This document shows positions 46,593 through 58,487 of a stretch of 64,000 nt of DNA, one piece after another (the stretch's first letter is position 1; every line of letters starts with the position of its first letter). Made by a program: the position numbers and the translations under genes. The stretch comes from Meconema thalassinum. Its lineage: Eukaryota > Arthropoda > Insecta > Orthoptera > Tettigoniidae. Below the pieces are notes generated by a model. The model was not told the origin of the DNA, did no database searches, and saw nothing but the letters and a program-made list of their open reading frames with translations. The stretch spans positions 50,095,348 through 50,159,347 of the forward strand of contig OX336393.1 in NCBI GenBank assembly GCA_946902985.2, in the 5' to 3' direction.

Positions 46593-47275
46593 TCACATCT
46601 CGGTACTTGAATTGAATCACTGTCTTTATGAGCTGAGTTGTGACAGTTTTCCAGGACGCAGACTTGATTAAAGGAAGTTACATTCTCCAAATAACAAAAA
46701 ATGCATTTCTTTTTACATGTAGCAGTTGCGATATATTGATTGACTCATGAACGTAGTTAATGGGCGTAAGAATGCGGCGTTTGGCGCGATATTAGTTATT
46801 ACATACTTTATCGTTGGAATATGAAAATGAATTAATGCTGAACATTCCTAACGAACAAAGTTGAGTGAATTGTTTCTCGGACGCGAGCAATACGCAAAGT
46901 TTTCACACCGCAAAGCACTCAACATAAGCCTCGCAAGAAGCAACGCGATTACTTTGCAGTTTTGCGTGCTAAGTTCAGAAGTTGTTCGCTCCAGGTCTTG
47001 TTATATGAGTTTAGTCTGACGTCATTCGTGTTCCAACAGAGTGTTATGTAATTAAATAAAACTTTATGTAAAGTTTTGTATTGTAAATGGAAAACGCATT
47101 GCCACGTTTTTGTGGCTGAATAATGTAACAACGTCCCAGCTAACCATTAAAAGTGGTCTACTGTTTCTCTCTTATAAATGTCGCAGAGAGACTGTGGAGG
47201 CTTTATAAAGACTGACTGGCATAGCTCAGTGCGTTAAAGTACAACACATTATATAGGCTGTTTATTTGTAACTCT
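46593..47275. other. Spacer without recognised features
   Basis: AT-rich. No repeat or coding motif recognised. Confidence 0.35.
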
Positions 47276-48395
47276 TCAGTCGGTATGTAACGACACTCCT
47301 AGAAAAAACTTACATGTAGGCTATTAATTAGATTATCACAAATAATGGGGCAGTTTAGGATTACGCGTTTCGACTCTCAAGTGGCCATTATCAGATCAAC
47401 ATCATCGCTGTGTAAATTTTAATTATAATTTTATTGATCAATTACGACAATTAATTATTTAGTTTAAATTTTAATTTTAAATAGTGTAAATTTTAATTTT
47501 CATCTTATTAATTAATTATTTATTTAGTGTAAATGTTAACCTTAACACAGTGATCAGGATCTAATGATGGCCACTTGAGGGTCGAAACGCGCAATCCTAA
47601 ATTGACCATTAAGTGTGAAAACTATAGTACATTATGCAACGAGCCTATAATGGCTATAATTAAGACACGAGTATTTTTATAGAACGAGCGTATGCGAGTT
47701 TAATAATTTCCATACGAGTGTCTTAATTACCATTATAGGCGAGTTGCATACGACTGTTTATGTTCGACGATAATTATAACTTTATTATATGTTTTAACAT
47801 AAATATTCATAAATATCTGTTCAGTCACTACAGTAGAATGTTGTGATCGGGTGCTGCGGTGGGTAGTATATCTCTCTTGTCCAAGCTCTCTGGACAACCG
47901 ACGCATGCGCTCTGTGTGCTTCAATGCCATATGTTCAGATTGCGCACCAGTATTTAGTAAAACTGTCACTGAAGTCATGACAAAACCACGCGCTGTGTAG
48001 AAAATGGTTTTGGGGATATTAAGGTACCGGTACAGTGCCATTTCTTGTCTCATATTCGCCAGTTTATTTACACGAACATATGGACGGTGCGTATTCCATG
48101 TCGGTAATTTATTATAGTTCGATGTTGTGTTTATGTCCGACATGTTGGATTTTCAGTGCATGCACGAAGGTATCGTTACCTAATTGGTCAATGAACGAGC
48201 TCTGATTGGCTGGAGAAACAGAATCGTAATGAAAAACGGTGTTATAATGACCATCATTATGATACAGTTTTCTAACACATAATAGTGAGGGTCGAACATA
48301 AACTAATATATGTAATTTTTCCAGGAGTGTGTTTACATATTCATATCTTGTACCCCGCCCATTCATCGGGCACAATCGTGTTGACCGACTGAACA
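47276..48395. mobile_element. Nested foldback elements
   Basis: The outer ends TTCAGTCGGT (47276) and ACCGACTGAA (about 48385-48394) are inverted, with CGACACTCCTAGAAAAAACT/TTTTTCCAGGAGTGTG just inside. Within are a second inverted pair, TTTAGGATTACGCGTTTCGA (about 47353) against TCGAAACGCGCAATCCTAAA (about 47582), and a third, TATGCAACGAGCCTATAATG (about 47633) against ATTATAGGCGAGTTGCATA (about 47732). A sequence near 48190-48265 (CTGATTGGCTGGAGAAAC) recurs at about 48600-48650, outside. No transposase. Confidence 0.6.
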
Positions 48396-48662
48396 GCTAC
48401 AAATGACAATTTTAAATAGGCAGTACTTCAAAAAGCTCGCTACGGTAGAAGGTAACGATTCAAAATGGTTTCACACTTATACACATAAAAAGTACTAACT
48501 ACAACAAACGTAACATTCACAAAAGTGTAATGGTCTTACAGAATAAAAAGTCCCTCTCGGCGTTTAGCAAACGACTATCAATGAATGTAAATCTTGATCT
48601 CTGATTGGTTGGAGAAACTGTATCATTATGAAACTTGAACTATAATGAGCTTCATCAAGAAC
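48396..48662. other. Spacer with partial foldback-related sequence
   Basis: No coding motif. CTGATTGGTTGGAGAAACTG at about 48602 repeats a sequence from inside the preceding foldback nest. Confidence 0.35.
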
Positions 48663-48838
48663 GGCTTCGATGGTGTAGTAAGTAGCATAGATTTATGGCA
48701 TGTAAAAGAACCTTCCACAAACTACAATTGTGTGAAGCTAAATTTGTAGGTTAGGTTTGATTAACGCTCTATTAAGTTCCAACGCTCGTCGCCAGGTGCC
48801 GGTTGTGGTGGCATCTAGTAGCCAAGTTGTCGGCTTGG
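48663..48838 (+). mobile_element. SINE family A, rearranged copy
   Basis: ACGGCTTCGATGGTGTAGTAA (tRNA-like head) is followed directly by GATTTATGGCATGTAAAAGA, skipping the B-box region, and then by AGGTTTGATTAACGCTCTAT and the GTCGCCAGGTGCCGGTTG section, all in plus orientation. Confidence 0.6.
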
Positions 48839-48844
48839 AGGCTG

Positions 48845-48890
48845 CAATAATAATAATAATAATAATAATTAATAATATAATATTAATAAT
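48845..48890. repeat. (AAT)n microsatellite
   Basis: TAATAATAATAATAATAATTAATAATATAATATTAATAAT run, slightly imperfect, next to a LINE fragment. Confidence 0.85.
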
Positions 48891-48895
48891 CATTG

Positions 48896-48993
48896 ACATA
48901 TGGGTGACAGAACAACTACCGGAGGACTGGATGGTAGCTCCATCCTTTACATAAGAAAGGAAATATTAAAAATGTAAACAACTATCGTGGTAC
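48896..48993 (+). pseudogene. LINE RT fragment (short)
   Basis: Reads WVTEQLPEDWMVAPSFT and, after a shift, KGNIKNVNNYRG, the conserved segment just before RT motif 1 in RTE-like LINEs (EQLPEDW..A...PLHKKGD..NYRG). It ends where a pogo-like terminus begins. Confidence 0.65.
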
Positions 48994-49068
48994 AGTGGAA
49001 CTTGGATAATTCGAACCTCAAGGGACCAGTAAAATAAATCGAATTGTCCAAAAATTCGAATTAAGAAT
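48993..49068 (+). mobile_element. pogo/Tigger-type terminal fragment
   Basis: CAGTGGAACTTGGATAATTC followed by GAACCTCAAGGGACC resembles the terminal inverted repeat of Tc1/mariner pogo-like elements, which begin CAGT and duplicate TA (TA precedes it here). Only one end is seen; the G-family SINE inserts just downstream. Confidence 0.55.
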
Positions 49069-49083
49069 TTTCTTTGAAAAGGG

Positions 49084-49413
49084 AGAAGCCTCCGTGGTTT
49101 AGGCGGCAGCACGCCGGCCTCTCACCGCTGGGTCCGTGGTTCAAATCCCGGTCACTCCATGTGAGATCTGTGCTGGACAAAACGGAGGAGGACAGGTTTT
49201 TATCCGGGTACTCCGGTTTTCCCTGTCAAAATTTCATTCCAGCAACACTCTCCACTATCATTTCATTTCATCTGTCATTCATTTAAACATTGCCCCAGAG
49301 GAGTGCGTCAGGCCTCGGCAGCCGGCACAGTCCATATCCTCGCCGCTAGATGGGGGCTTCATTCATTCCAATCCTGACCCGGTCGGAGACTGGAAGCAGG
49401 CTGTGGATGTCCA
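49084..49413 (+). mobile_element. tRNA-derived SINE (family G), full length, 15-bp TSD
   Basis: Same head and body as the copy at 46243 (AGAAGCCTCCGTGGTTTAGG; TGGTTCAAATCCCGG). TTTCTTTGAAAAGGG is repeated exactly at 49069-49083 and 49414-49428. Confidence 0.95.
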
Positions 49414-49428
49414 TTTCTTTGAAAAGGG

Positions 49429-49698
49429 TAGAGAAAATATATTGTATTACGTTTACATAATGATTTACGTTTAACAAAGCAGATTAACACACAGCGGCAC
49501 TTTATAAAGACTGTATCGTGAATAACCTCAAAAGTTTCAAATGAAAAATAAAACCAAAATGTACTATTCACCTATTTAACGACAGTAGTAATCCAGCAAT
49601 GTAGTTAAGTCTCAGACAAATCTACTGTTTTTCAAAATAGTTTGAGATTTTTACCTCTTTCCTACAATTAAGTTTCTCAGCCATCACAAAAGAATCTA
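49429..49698. other. Spacer, possibly remainder of the pogo-like element
   Basis: AT-rich, no coding motif. Confidence 0.3.
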
Positions 49699-51012
49699 AA
49701 CAAGAAGTTCCGTGACGAACTAAAGAGCCTACTTTTCTTAAAATTTAAGATTCATGCCAATGATTAATCGATATGGATCTATCTAGAATAATGACGAAAT
49801 TAAGTTGGTAATATCGAAATTTCTAATTAGTTCGAAATACTGTATACCTGGCATAATGTAGCCTAATAGAGAACTACAGTTGGCAGCCCTGGTGACTGAA
49901 TATATTCTTAGTTCCATCTCTTAAGGTACAGAATACAGAATTTGGTTGGAGTCCAATGAATAGCATGGACGTTACATGCAGTTAAACATTGGATCTAACA
50001 GCGCGCGTAAAATCATGTTGGCAACAGTGTCATGCATGTATTGGTCAGAAATAATCTGAAATAATATGATCTATTGTTGTGCCAATTTTGAATGAAATCC
50101 ATTAGTTAGTATAGAAGTTACATGCATTTTAAAATTGGACCTATAAGCAGGCTTAGAATCATGTTGGCAGCACTGACGTATATTAGTTACTCCAAAGTAA
50201 TCTAGAATGCCAGGTACAATACGTGTGCAAAGTTTAGAGCTATTGGCTTGCATTCTTTCTGATATATTGATATTAGGGTAACAAAAATAGAGACCGCATT
50301 TATTAACAGTTGGCAGCCCTGGTTGCTCTTAAGAATACGCATAGTCATAGCTGTTGTGGTACACATAGCACATACGAAATTTGGTTGAAATCCAAATGAT
50401 AGTATGGAAGTTACATGTATTTAAATTTGGACCTCTCAGCAGGCTTAGAATCATGTTGGTAGCACTGACGTATATAAGTTACTCCAAATTAATATAGAAT
50501 GTCAGGTACTATACGTGTGCATAGTTTAAAGCTGTCGGCTTGCATACTTTCTCATATATATTGATATTTGGATAAAATAAATTAAGAGCATTTTTTAACA
50601 GTTGGCAGCACTGGTGATTCATAAGAATACGTTCAGTCATATCTGGTTATGTACACATACAACATAGGAAATTTGGTTGAATTCTAATTGATTGTGTAGA
50701 AGTTATATGCATTTAAATATTGGACCTATCAGTAGGCTTATAATCATTTTGGCAACACTGCCATGTATATGGAAATTAAACTGCAATATTATTATCTATA
50801 TGTGTGCCGATTTTGAAATAGCTCCCATTCATACCTTCCAAGATATCCAACATGGAGCTCAAATTTCAATTGCGATTTTTCAGCAGTTGGTAGCACTGAC
50901 ATCATTTTCAAATATGGCCGTGAGATATTCAGGTATAGATCTTTTCTACCAAATTTTATTTCGATTGCTCCAGACGTTTAGGAGTTGATAGGGGGACACA
51001 CACACACAGCCT

Positions 51013-51050
<38 letters not shown>

Positions 51051-51052
51051 AG

Positions 51053-51092
<40 letters not shown>

Positions 51093-51160
51093 CACATTTT
51101 CCCGGATCGATCTCATAAGACTACTTTTTCCTCATTTTTGCAATTTGTGAAAATTAGGCT
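49699..51160 (+). mobile_element. TIR-bearing element H1, copy 2
   Basis: Left end AACAAGAAGTTCCGTGACGA, AGCCTACTTTTC at 49726; right end GAAAATTAGGCT at 51149-51160. Same modules as copy 1 (GGCAGCCCTGGTGACTGAAT; GGCAGCACTGACG; ACGTTTAGGAGTTGATAGGG) and a CAGA tract at about 51010-51090. It forms a large inverted repeat with copy 3. Confidence 0.8.
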
Positions 51161-51447
51161 AAAAATTTAAGGAACGGAAAACAGAACCACTTACACCATT
51201 TCTAATAATAAAAAAGTCCTCTCGGCACGCCGGAAGGCGGAGGTAGATTTCACCGGACAAACTTGGGGATAGGCGAAAATAGGCAGAATATGCAGGTTTT
51301 CGTAGAAGGATCAGACCTCATTTATTGCGAGAAGATATTTTATAATTGGAGCTTAATTAACTTTGTTTTTCGTCATTTTATGCTTATTTTAAACATTTTA
51401 TTGTCTTATGGGAACGGTAACTTTCTTGTCATTTGGGGTCCATTTTT
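51161..51447. other. Spacer between inverted H1 copies
   Basis: About 290 bp, no repeat recognised; a 74-codon ORF at 51263-51487 overlaps the end of copy 3 and has no motifs. Confidence 0.4.
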
Positions 51448-52859
51448 AGCCTACTTTTCACATTTTGCAAAAATGAGGAAAAAGTAGACTTATGAGATCG
51501 ATCCGGGAAAATGTGTGTCTGTCTGTCTGTCTGTCTGTCTGTCCTTCTGTCTGTCTGTCTGGCTGTGTGTGTGTGTGTCCCCCTATCAACTCCTAAACGG
51601 CTGCAGCAATCAAAACCAAATTTAGTATGAGTAAAGATGTGCACCGGAATAGCTCACGTCCATATTTGAAAATGATGTCAGTGCTACCAACTGCTGAAAA
51701 AACGCACTAGAAATTTGAGCTCCATGTTGGATATCTTGCAAGGTATGCATGAGAGCTATTCCAAAATTGGCACACATGTAGATAATACTATTCCAGTTTA
51801 ATTTGCAGGAGGCCAACCATGACAGTGTTGCCAAAATAATTTTAAGCCTTCTGATAGGTCCAATGTTTAAATGCATATAACTTCTACACTATCAATTGGA
51901 TTTCAACCAAATTTTGTATGTAATATCTGTACATAAACAGATATGACTGGGCGTATTCTTAAGAGCCACCAGGGCTGCCAACTGTTAATAATTGCTCTCT
52001 CTATTTTTTTTTATCCAAATACCAATATATCAGAAAGTATGCAAGCCAACAGTTTTAAACTATGCACACGTATATTCTGACATTTTAGATTAATTTGGAG
52101 TAACTTATATATGTTAGTTCTACCAACATGATTGTAAGCCTGTTGATAGTACCAATTTTTAAATACATGTAACTTCTATACTATCAGTTGGATTTCAACC
52201 AAATTTCGTATGTGATATGTGTACCATAACGGATATGACTATAAGTATTGTTAAGAGCAATCAGGGCTGCCAACTGTTAATAAATGCTGTCTATATTCTT
52301 TTTACCCTAATATCAATATATCAGAAAGTATGCAAGCCAACAGCTCTAAACTTTGCACACGTATAGCACCTGACATTCTAGATTAATTTGGAGTAATAAT
52401 TACAAGGCAGTGCTGCCAACATGATTCTATGCCTGCTGATATGTCCAATTGAAAAATACATGTAACTTCTATACTAACAAATGGATTTCATCCAAAATTG
52501 GCACAACAAGATATCATAATAATTCAGAATATTTCTGACCAGCACATGCATGGTATTGTTGGCAACATGCTCTTACGCGCGCTGATAGATCCAGTGTCTA
52601 ACTGCATGTAACGTCCATTGGACTTCAACCAAATTTTGTATTCTGTACCTTAAGAGGTGGAACTAAGAATATATTCAGTCACCAGGGCTGCCAACTTTAG
52701 TGCTCTATTAGGCTACATTATACCAGGTATATTTTGAACTAATTAGATATTTCGATATTACCAACTTAATTTCGTCATTATTCTAGATAGGTTCATATAC
52801 TGCAGAATAATCATTGGCATGAAAAGTAGGCTGTATAGTTCTTCACGGAACTTCTTGTT
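51448..52859 (-). mobile_element. TIR-bearing element H1, copy 3 (inverted)
   Basis: Reverse complement of copies 1 and 2: AGCCTACTTTTC at 51448, a CTGT tract at about 51517-51562, module order reversed, and GAAAAGTAGGCT at 52821-52832 followed by GTATAGTTCTTCACGGAACT and TCTTGTT. Confidence 0.8.
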
Positions 52860-52963
52860 ATACTTGTGGTTACACTGTCCTTATGCAAGGTTTCGACACT
52901 GATGTGTGACTATGTAACGGTCTGTTACTTCTTCACGCAAAATTATATCTCCCGCAGAGATTT

Positions 52964-53320
52964 TGGTTGGTTGCTCAGTTTAGGGGCTGCGACAACGCGG
53001 CCATGTAACCCCGTGTACTTAGGGATGGCTGTATTAGTCTGTAATTCAGGTAAAGACTGCAGACGGTCAATTTCAAGCAGTAGTTCCTAATGTTGCTACC
53101 GGGTACTACCGTCAACGACACCTAGCTGTGAACTTGGCTTCTAGATGCCACCGCAACCAGCAACTCGCAACGAACGTTGAAACTTCCCCTCCAAAGGAAA
53201 GCATACTGAGGGATTTTTAGCACTCTTAGAAAATCCGACGACATCGGCCGACTTTGAATTCGCGACCTTGGGCATAGACATTCAGCATGCTACCAGTTAC
53301 GTCACCGAAGCCGCTTCACA
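52964..53320 (-). mobile_element. Composite SINE (C 3' end joined to A)
   Basis: In plus order: reversed family C 3' end (CCATGTAACCCCGTGTACTT, TAAAGACTGCAGACGG) followed without gap by reversed family A (CAATTTCAAGCAGTAGTTCC ... GTCACCGAAGCCGCTTC). A duplicate lies at 54067-54450. Confidence 0.65.
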
Positions 53321-54066
53321 CTTAGTCAGATGAAAATCTGAATCTGATCTCGTGCAAGTCCGTTATCTTGGCAAAGTCTGATGGCTCATCCCTCATCAAT
53401 TTTGTAGTGTTGCCATGGCAACCTCTGATAGCTCTTGGCATTTTCTTATAATTCCGAAATCATTTTTCTCATCCCTTGGCGTAATGGTGGGTCATATCAA
53501 AAATTCTTTCAGACAAACGTTTTAGGTATTTATTAGGGGAATATTGTCCATTTTGTACGGTTTTGATATTGTGCCTATTAAGAGAGATATGATTAATGTT
53601 TCCCGAAAAACCCACTCTTTCCCACCCCTTTGGTCAATGGTTGGTGCTATAAGAAAGCTCTTCAAACATAAATTTTTGGGCTTTATCCGACACATAGTAT
53701 GAACGTTGAACGGATTCGATATGTCACATATTAAGAGAGTTATAGCAATATTACACTTTTTCGAAAAAAGCCCCCCATTTTCACCCCCTTCGTCCGATAT
53801 AGCCCAGTAACGAACTCGACCGAAATGTTATAGGTATACATATTCGGTAAAAAAATCAAAGTGATTGGTGCTAAATTACGGCAGTTATCGTGTCCACAAG
53901 AAACTGATATATATATAGATACATAAATTATATATAAACTTTTGAACTGATGGTGGTTTTGGGGTCTGGGGGATGTGAAACGCGAAGATATGTCGAAATT
54001 TTCCGGAAGTCGAAACATGGTAGCCTACCCATTGCAATAGTTAGATTTCTAATGAAATCTACCTCT

Positions 54067-54450
54067 GGTTGGTTCCTCAGTTTAGGGGCTGCGACAACGC
54101 GGTCATCTAACCCCGTGTACTTTGGGTGAGTGTAGAATCTGTCTGATAAACGGTGTGAATTGTAATGGCTGTAGTAGTCTTAATTCAGGTAAGGACTGCA
54201 GACGGTCAATTTCAAGCAGTAGTTCCTAATGTTGCTACCAGGTACTACCTTCAACGACACCTAGCTGTGAACTTGGCTACTAGATGCCACCCCAACCAGC
54301 AACTCGCAACGAACGTTGGAACTTCCCCTCCGAAGGAATGCATACTGAGGGATTTTAGCTCTCTTAGAAAATCCGACGACTTCGGCCGGCTTTGAAACCG
54401 CGACCTTGGGCATAGACATTCTGCATGCTACCAGTTACGTCACCGAAGCC
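54067..54450 (-). mobile_element. Composite SINE (C 3' end joined to A), second copy
   Basis: Same structure as at 52964, with a longer C portion (GAGTGTAGAATCTGTCTGATA, AACGGTGTGAATTG). Belongs to the second unit of the tandem duplication. Confidence 0.65.
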
Positions 54451-55052
54451 GCTTCCCACTTAGACGAAAATACTGAATCTGATCTCGTGCAAGTGCGTTG
54501 TCATGGCAACGTCTGATGGCTCATCCCTCATCAATTTAGTAGTGTTGCCATGGCAACCTCTGATAGCTCTTGGCATTTTCTTATAATTCCGGAATCATTT
54601 TTCTCATCCCTTGGCGTAATGGTGGGTCATATCAAAAATTCTTTCAGACTAAAGTTTTAAGTAATTATTAGGGGAATATTGTACATTTTGTACAATTTTG
54701 ATATTGTGCCTATTAAGAGAGATATGATTAATGTTTCCCGAAAAACCCACTTTTTCTTACCCCTTTGGTCAATGGTTGGTGCTATAAAAAAACTCTTCAA
54801 ACATAAATTTTTGGGCTTTATCCGACACATAGTATGAACGTTGAACGGAATCGATATGTCACATATTAAGAGAGTTATAGCAATATTACACTTTTTCGAA
54901 AAAAAGCCCCCCATTTTCACCCCCTTCGACCGATTTAGCCCAGTAACGAACTCGACCGAAATTTTATAGGTATACATATTCGGTAAAAAAATCAAAGTGA
55001 TTGGTGCTAAATTACGGCAATTATCGTGTCCACAAGAAACTGATAGATATAT

Positions 55053-57474
55053 TGCACCCTTCAATAAAGCATGGTTTCGTCGAGAGTCGTCTACGGGGTC
55101 GTGTTCAGTCCTGACTGCGTTACACAGCAAAGTTCGCTTAAAACAACATGCTCTAATGAATAGAAAGGTTCATGACAGAGGCTATACTAGAAATAAAATG
55201 AATAACAAGTAGAATAAAAGAAATTTAATGACTGAAAGGTATATGCATAATAATAATAATATTAATAAATAAAAACAAATCCTCCCTGACTTTCACCCCC
55301 TTAATAAATAATAATAATAATAATAATAACACTGAGTGGTAGGAACTCGCTCGTCACAACAAAACAATGTGAATGCAGCTTCACATAAATTATAAAATCA
55401 TAACATAAGCATTTGAGCGGTAACAACGCACTCGTCACAACATATGGATACAAGTCCATTTTTCTCTGGTCAAGAAGTTATATAATGTGTGGTGTACTGT
55501 TCGTTAATAAGAAACTGAGTACTGATGCGAGTCCGTTTACAACTGAAACAGACATGTTGCTTACGGAGTGCATCTTTTAAATCACACTACGGCTATGGGA
55601 CCCACCCTTAATTAATACACTACAACTACTACTGACACATGCAAGATCTAATAATATAAACAAAATTCTTACTGGTGCAGGAGCACACGGAATAAAAAAA
55701 AAGAGCATGCCAGAAATAGGCCCAAAAATGCTCTCATCAACTTGGGAACATAGCTCCGCGCACCCTAACTTGACTCGGGTCAAGAACGCATCAAAATAAA
55801 CACACCGAAAATTGAACCAACAACAACAAAATACAAGCCTAAAGGCTGAAAAATTATGTTTACATTTATATGAAACGCCAGACAAACACGAATTTCGGTG
55901 GCTACCTTACAATTATGGACAGCTCCCATTTAATCAAGCAATACTCATTATAACCGATCAGGTTTTGTGAATTTAAACAACATCATAAATTGCAGTACAG
56001 GAAGCAGATCTGTTACTAATGACAAGACACGTTATCTGATTGAGCTCCCCCCCCCCCCCACTTGTATGAGTCACGCTGTCCTACAAATACCTCTCTCAGT
56101 CTGGCAAGCTAGGTGCAGTTTCCCTCTGGAAAAGTCAACAAATCTCACGCATCCCCTGGATGGCGAGAAACAAATATATACCACGAGTTCAGCCTCGTGA
56201 GGTCATGAACTGGGTTGACGTGGAGCAAGTCAGAATAATCACCATGATATATTCTCGCTAGCACATCATAAAAATCACATACGCACCCATAGCTTGGACT
56301 GAATCTCAAACACACTCACTCTGGGTCGGCTCAAACAGATCAACAATACTGCGTCCATTGACACATTAACAAAAATACACAACAAAAACTCGGGTGCAAA
56401 TTGCCATCCCGTTCAAATCTGCTGGAAAGCAACTATCAAAATAATCTTGATCCGTCATAAAATTCTACTCACAAATAATCTTTTACCCTCCAAATTCTAT
56501 TTTTAATCTCAAAATTAATTCAGTTCCATTTTTGTTGTAAGGCAAATCTCCGAATAATAATGCTTGACCGCGATTTACGCAAGCGAGATCGAGCATCGGC
56601 TGCGCGTCTCCGCGTAAAGTTAAACCAAATACAATCACAAAATATATAAAATTACGCAACGCTCGGCTAGTCCCATATTTAATGTGTCAGTAAAACAAAA
56701 ACTAATAATCTACATTACCAAGCAAGCAAACAAATATTTACAAAAATATCCCATAACACCGTAGCTGATTTAATAAATAAATAAATTTATTTGGTACTCA
56801 ATCCTTTAAAACAGCGCCAAGAATACGTCTGCAGCCATCTCCTTTAAGATGTTTATCTGGTCATTGACATCTTCAGGCAAACGTCCTGCTGGTTCCCAGA
56901 TCCATCCTCGTTCTTGGACGACATCACGTGCTGAATTAAATAAAGTTTTGTCAGATACACACACGATATAATTCCTACTATATTCACCTATCAAGTACTA
57001 AATTCCTTGACAGTCTATTTGGTGAATTACTTCGATGAACTGGTCCTACTGATAGTGCTGGGACTATAAATAAATCACTGAAGTTATACTTATAATTTGA
57101 CGACATTGTTCCATGGTCACAAACATGAAAATCTGCAGAGTATAAATGTTCCGTCCTCAGACGTACAAAAATTAGTAATACGTTCCGTCCTCAGACGAAC
57201 AAAAATTAGGAATCGTTCCGTCCTCAGACGAACAAAAATTAGTATTGATCCTCGAAGCATCTTGGATCCTTATAAATGACACTGACTAGGGTAGGTGTGG
57301 AAGGGGATCTATTAAAAATATTCCATAATAACTATCAGACTAGCATGCGATCGGTATCATTGAGTTCGTAGCAGTGTGGAGGTTACGATTATGCTGTAGC
57401 CGGCTTGAATCGATCGTGGGATTAATCTGTAGATAACTCCCGCGTTAATCTATCCGTGCGCGTTCCCAAGCCGA
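55053..57474 (-). repeat. Left (3') LTR of second element, at least 2.4 kb
   Basis: Matches the sequence from 61570 to the end of the window throughout, with few changes (for example a run of 13 C near 56047-56059 against about 10 C near 62571-62580). The true end lies beyond 57474, since the right copy is cut by the window edge; a TC-rich TCTCCCCTTTCC at about 58111-58122 (polypurine on the minus strand) may mark it. Contains a three-fold tandem CCGTCCTCAGACGAACAAAA block at about 57150-57240. Confidence 0.8.
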
Positions 57475-58487
57475 GTTCCCGCTAAGACAAGGCGTCTTGA
57501 TATTATTGGCCTAGACTCTTGTATGTCTTTGCGCGTTTTTGCAAACATTTCTGCCGTAGGGAGTGGTTCACATGATGATAGACCAATTACCTTGTAGCAT
57601 TCGAATTCTTCCTTGGCGCCAATCTTCCTAGCAACAAGCCATAGTGTGCGTCCCCAAGCCAACATTCGCGCTAAAAGTTGCACCTGCTCTATGTCTCAAG
57701 AATATAAACGCATCCTCCTAAAATACCACAGGAGCTTAAACCATTGTGTCCTCTCGGCCACTGATTTCTCAATATTTTCCCAACAGCGTCTGGCTCTCAT
57801 ATCTGTTGTCTGTATAAATGTATCAAAAGACGATGAATAATTATTAGAATCCTTTATATAGCCTGCGGATAAAGGGTTCACAACCGCCCTGCATGGAAAA
57901 AATCGGACATAACAAATAGTCGAATTTTTTACAAATACATAACATCTGTAATCCATTTCTGCCAATCCTAGAGAAATCTCCCTCTCATCAGTCTACTCTA
58001 GCCGCCACTGTCGTTGGAGTCACAACACGTGCTCGTGTTTACATCCAGCTTCTTCATTCATTTAGACATTCCGCCAACCAGCCTGCTTGACTGATCGCCT
58101 AAGGCTAGTATCTCCCCTTTCCAGTGCCGTTATCTCTCTCGCTCGCTCTCCCGCTGTGTCGTCACCGTCAGAGCTCATTAGTGTCTGACCAACGCAGACT
58201 GTTCTCTACTTCCTCGTTCTACTGACGTACTCACAGACCCACGTATAGTTGAATGTGCAAAAAGGACGTCCATATATTCAATTTGCAGCATTATTTCTGC
58301 GTTCCCAAGTTTCATTAGTATAATACAACTTTAAATTCGCCGCGTTATAGACAGACATTGTACCTGTATTTAATTCTTTCACTCTGTATGCGTTTTTACC
58401 CAGATTCCGTACAATACAGAAGGGGTCCTCTCCATTTCCTCCGTTCTGCTACCATCCTCTTCTTCTCCTCCACGCTGTCGTCTTCTT
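57475..58487 (-). other. Unresolved LTR/internal boundary region
   Basis: No coding motif on either strand. Includes the probable remainder of the left LTR and a short internal 3' segment. TCTCTCTCGCTCGCTCTCCCGC occurs near 58134-58155. Confidence 0.4.

Larger units (their letters stand above)
52963..55046. repeat. Tandem duplication, units of about 1.1 kb
   Basis: Unit 1 (52963-about 53905) and unit 2 (54064-about 55046) share all their sequence blocks: GGGGCTGCGACAACGCGG, GACGGTCAATTTCAAGCAGT, TACGTCACCGAAGCCGCTTC, GTGTTGCCATGGCAACCTCT, GATATGATTAATGTTTCCCG and TCGTGTCCACAAGAAACTGA. Similar reading frames on the minus strand in both units (53740-54018, 54657-55130) are explained by the duplication, not by selection. 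Unit 2 is interrupted at 55053 by the LTR element. Confidence 0.8.

Noticed and set aside
46101..49474. ORFs reading VVQIPVTPCEICAGQNGG... on several copies
   Set aside because: The similarity comes from shared SINE family G sequence, not from a protein family.
53740..55130. Two similar minus-strand ORFs containing SCGHDNCRNLAPITLIFLPN
   Set aside because: They lie in the two units of a recent tandem duplication, so similarity does not show selection; the second runs into LTR sequence. A repeat-derived frame is more likely.
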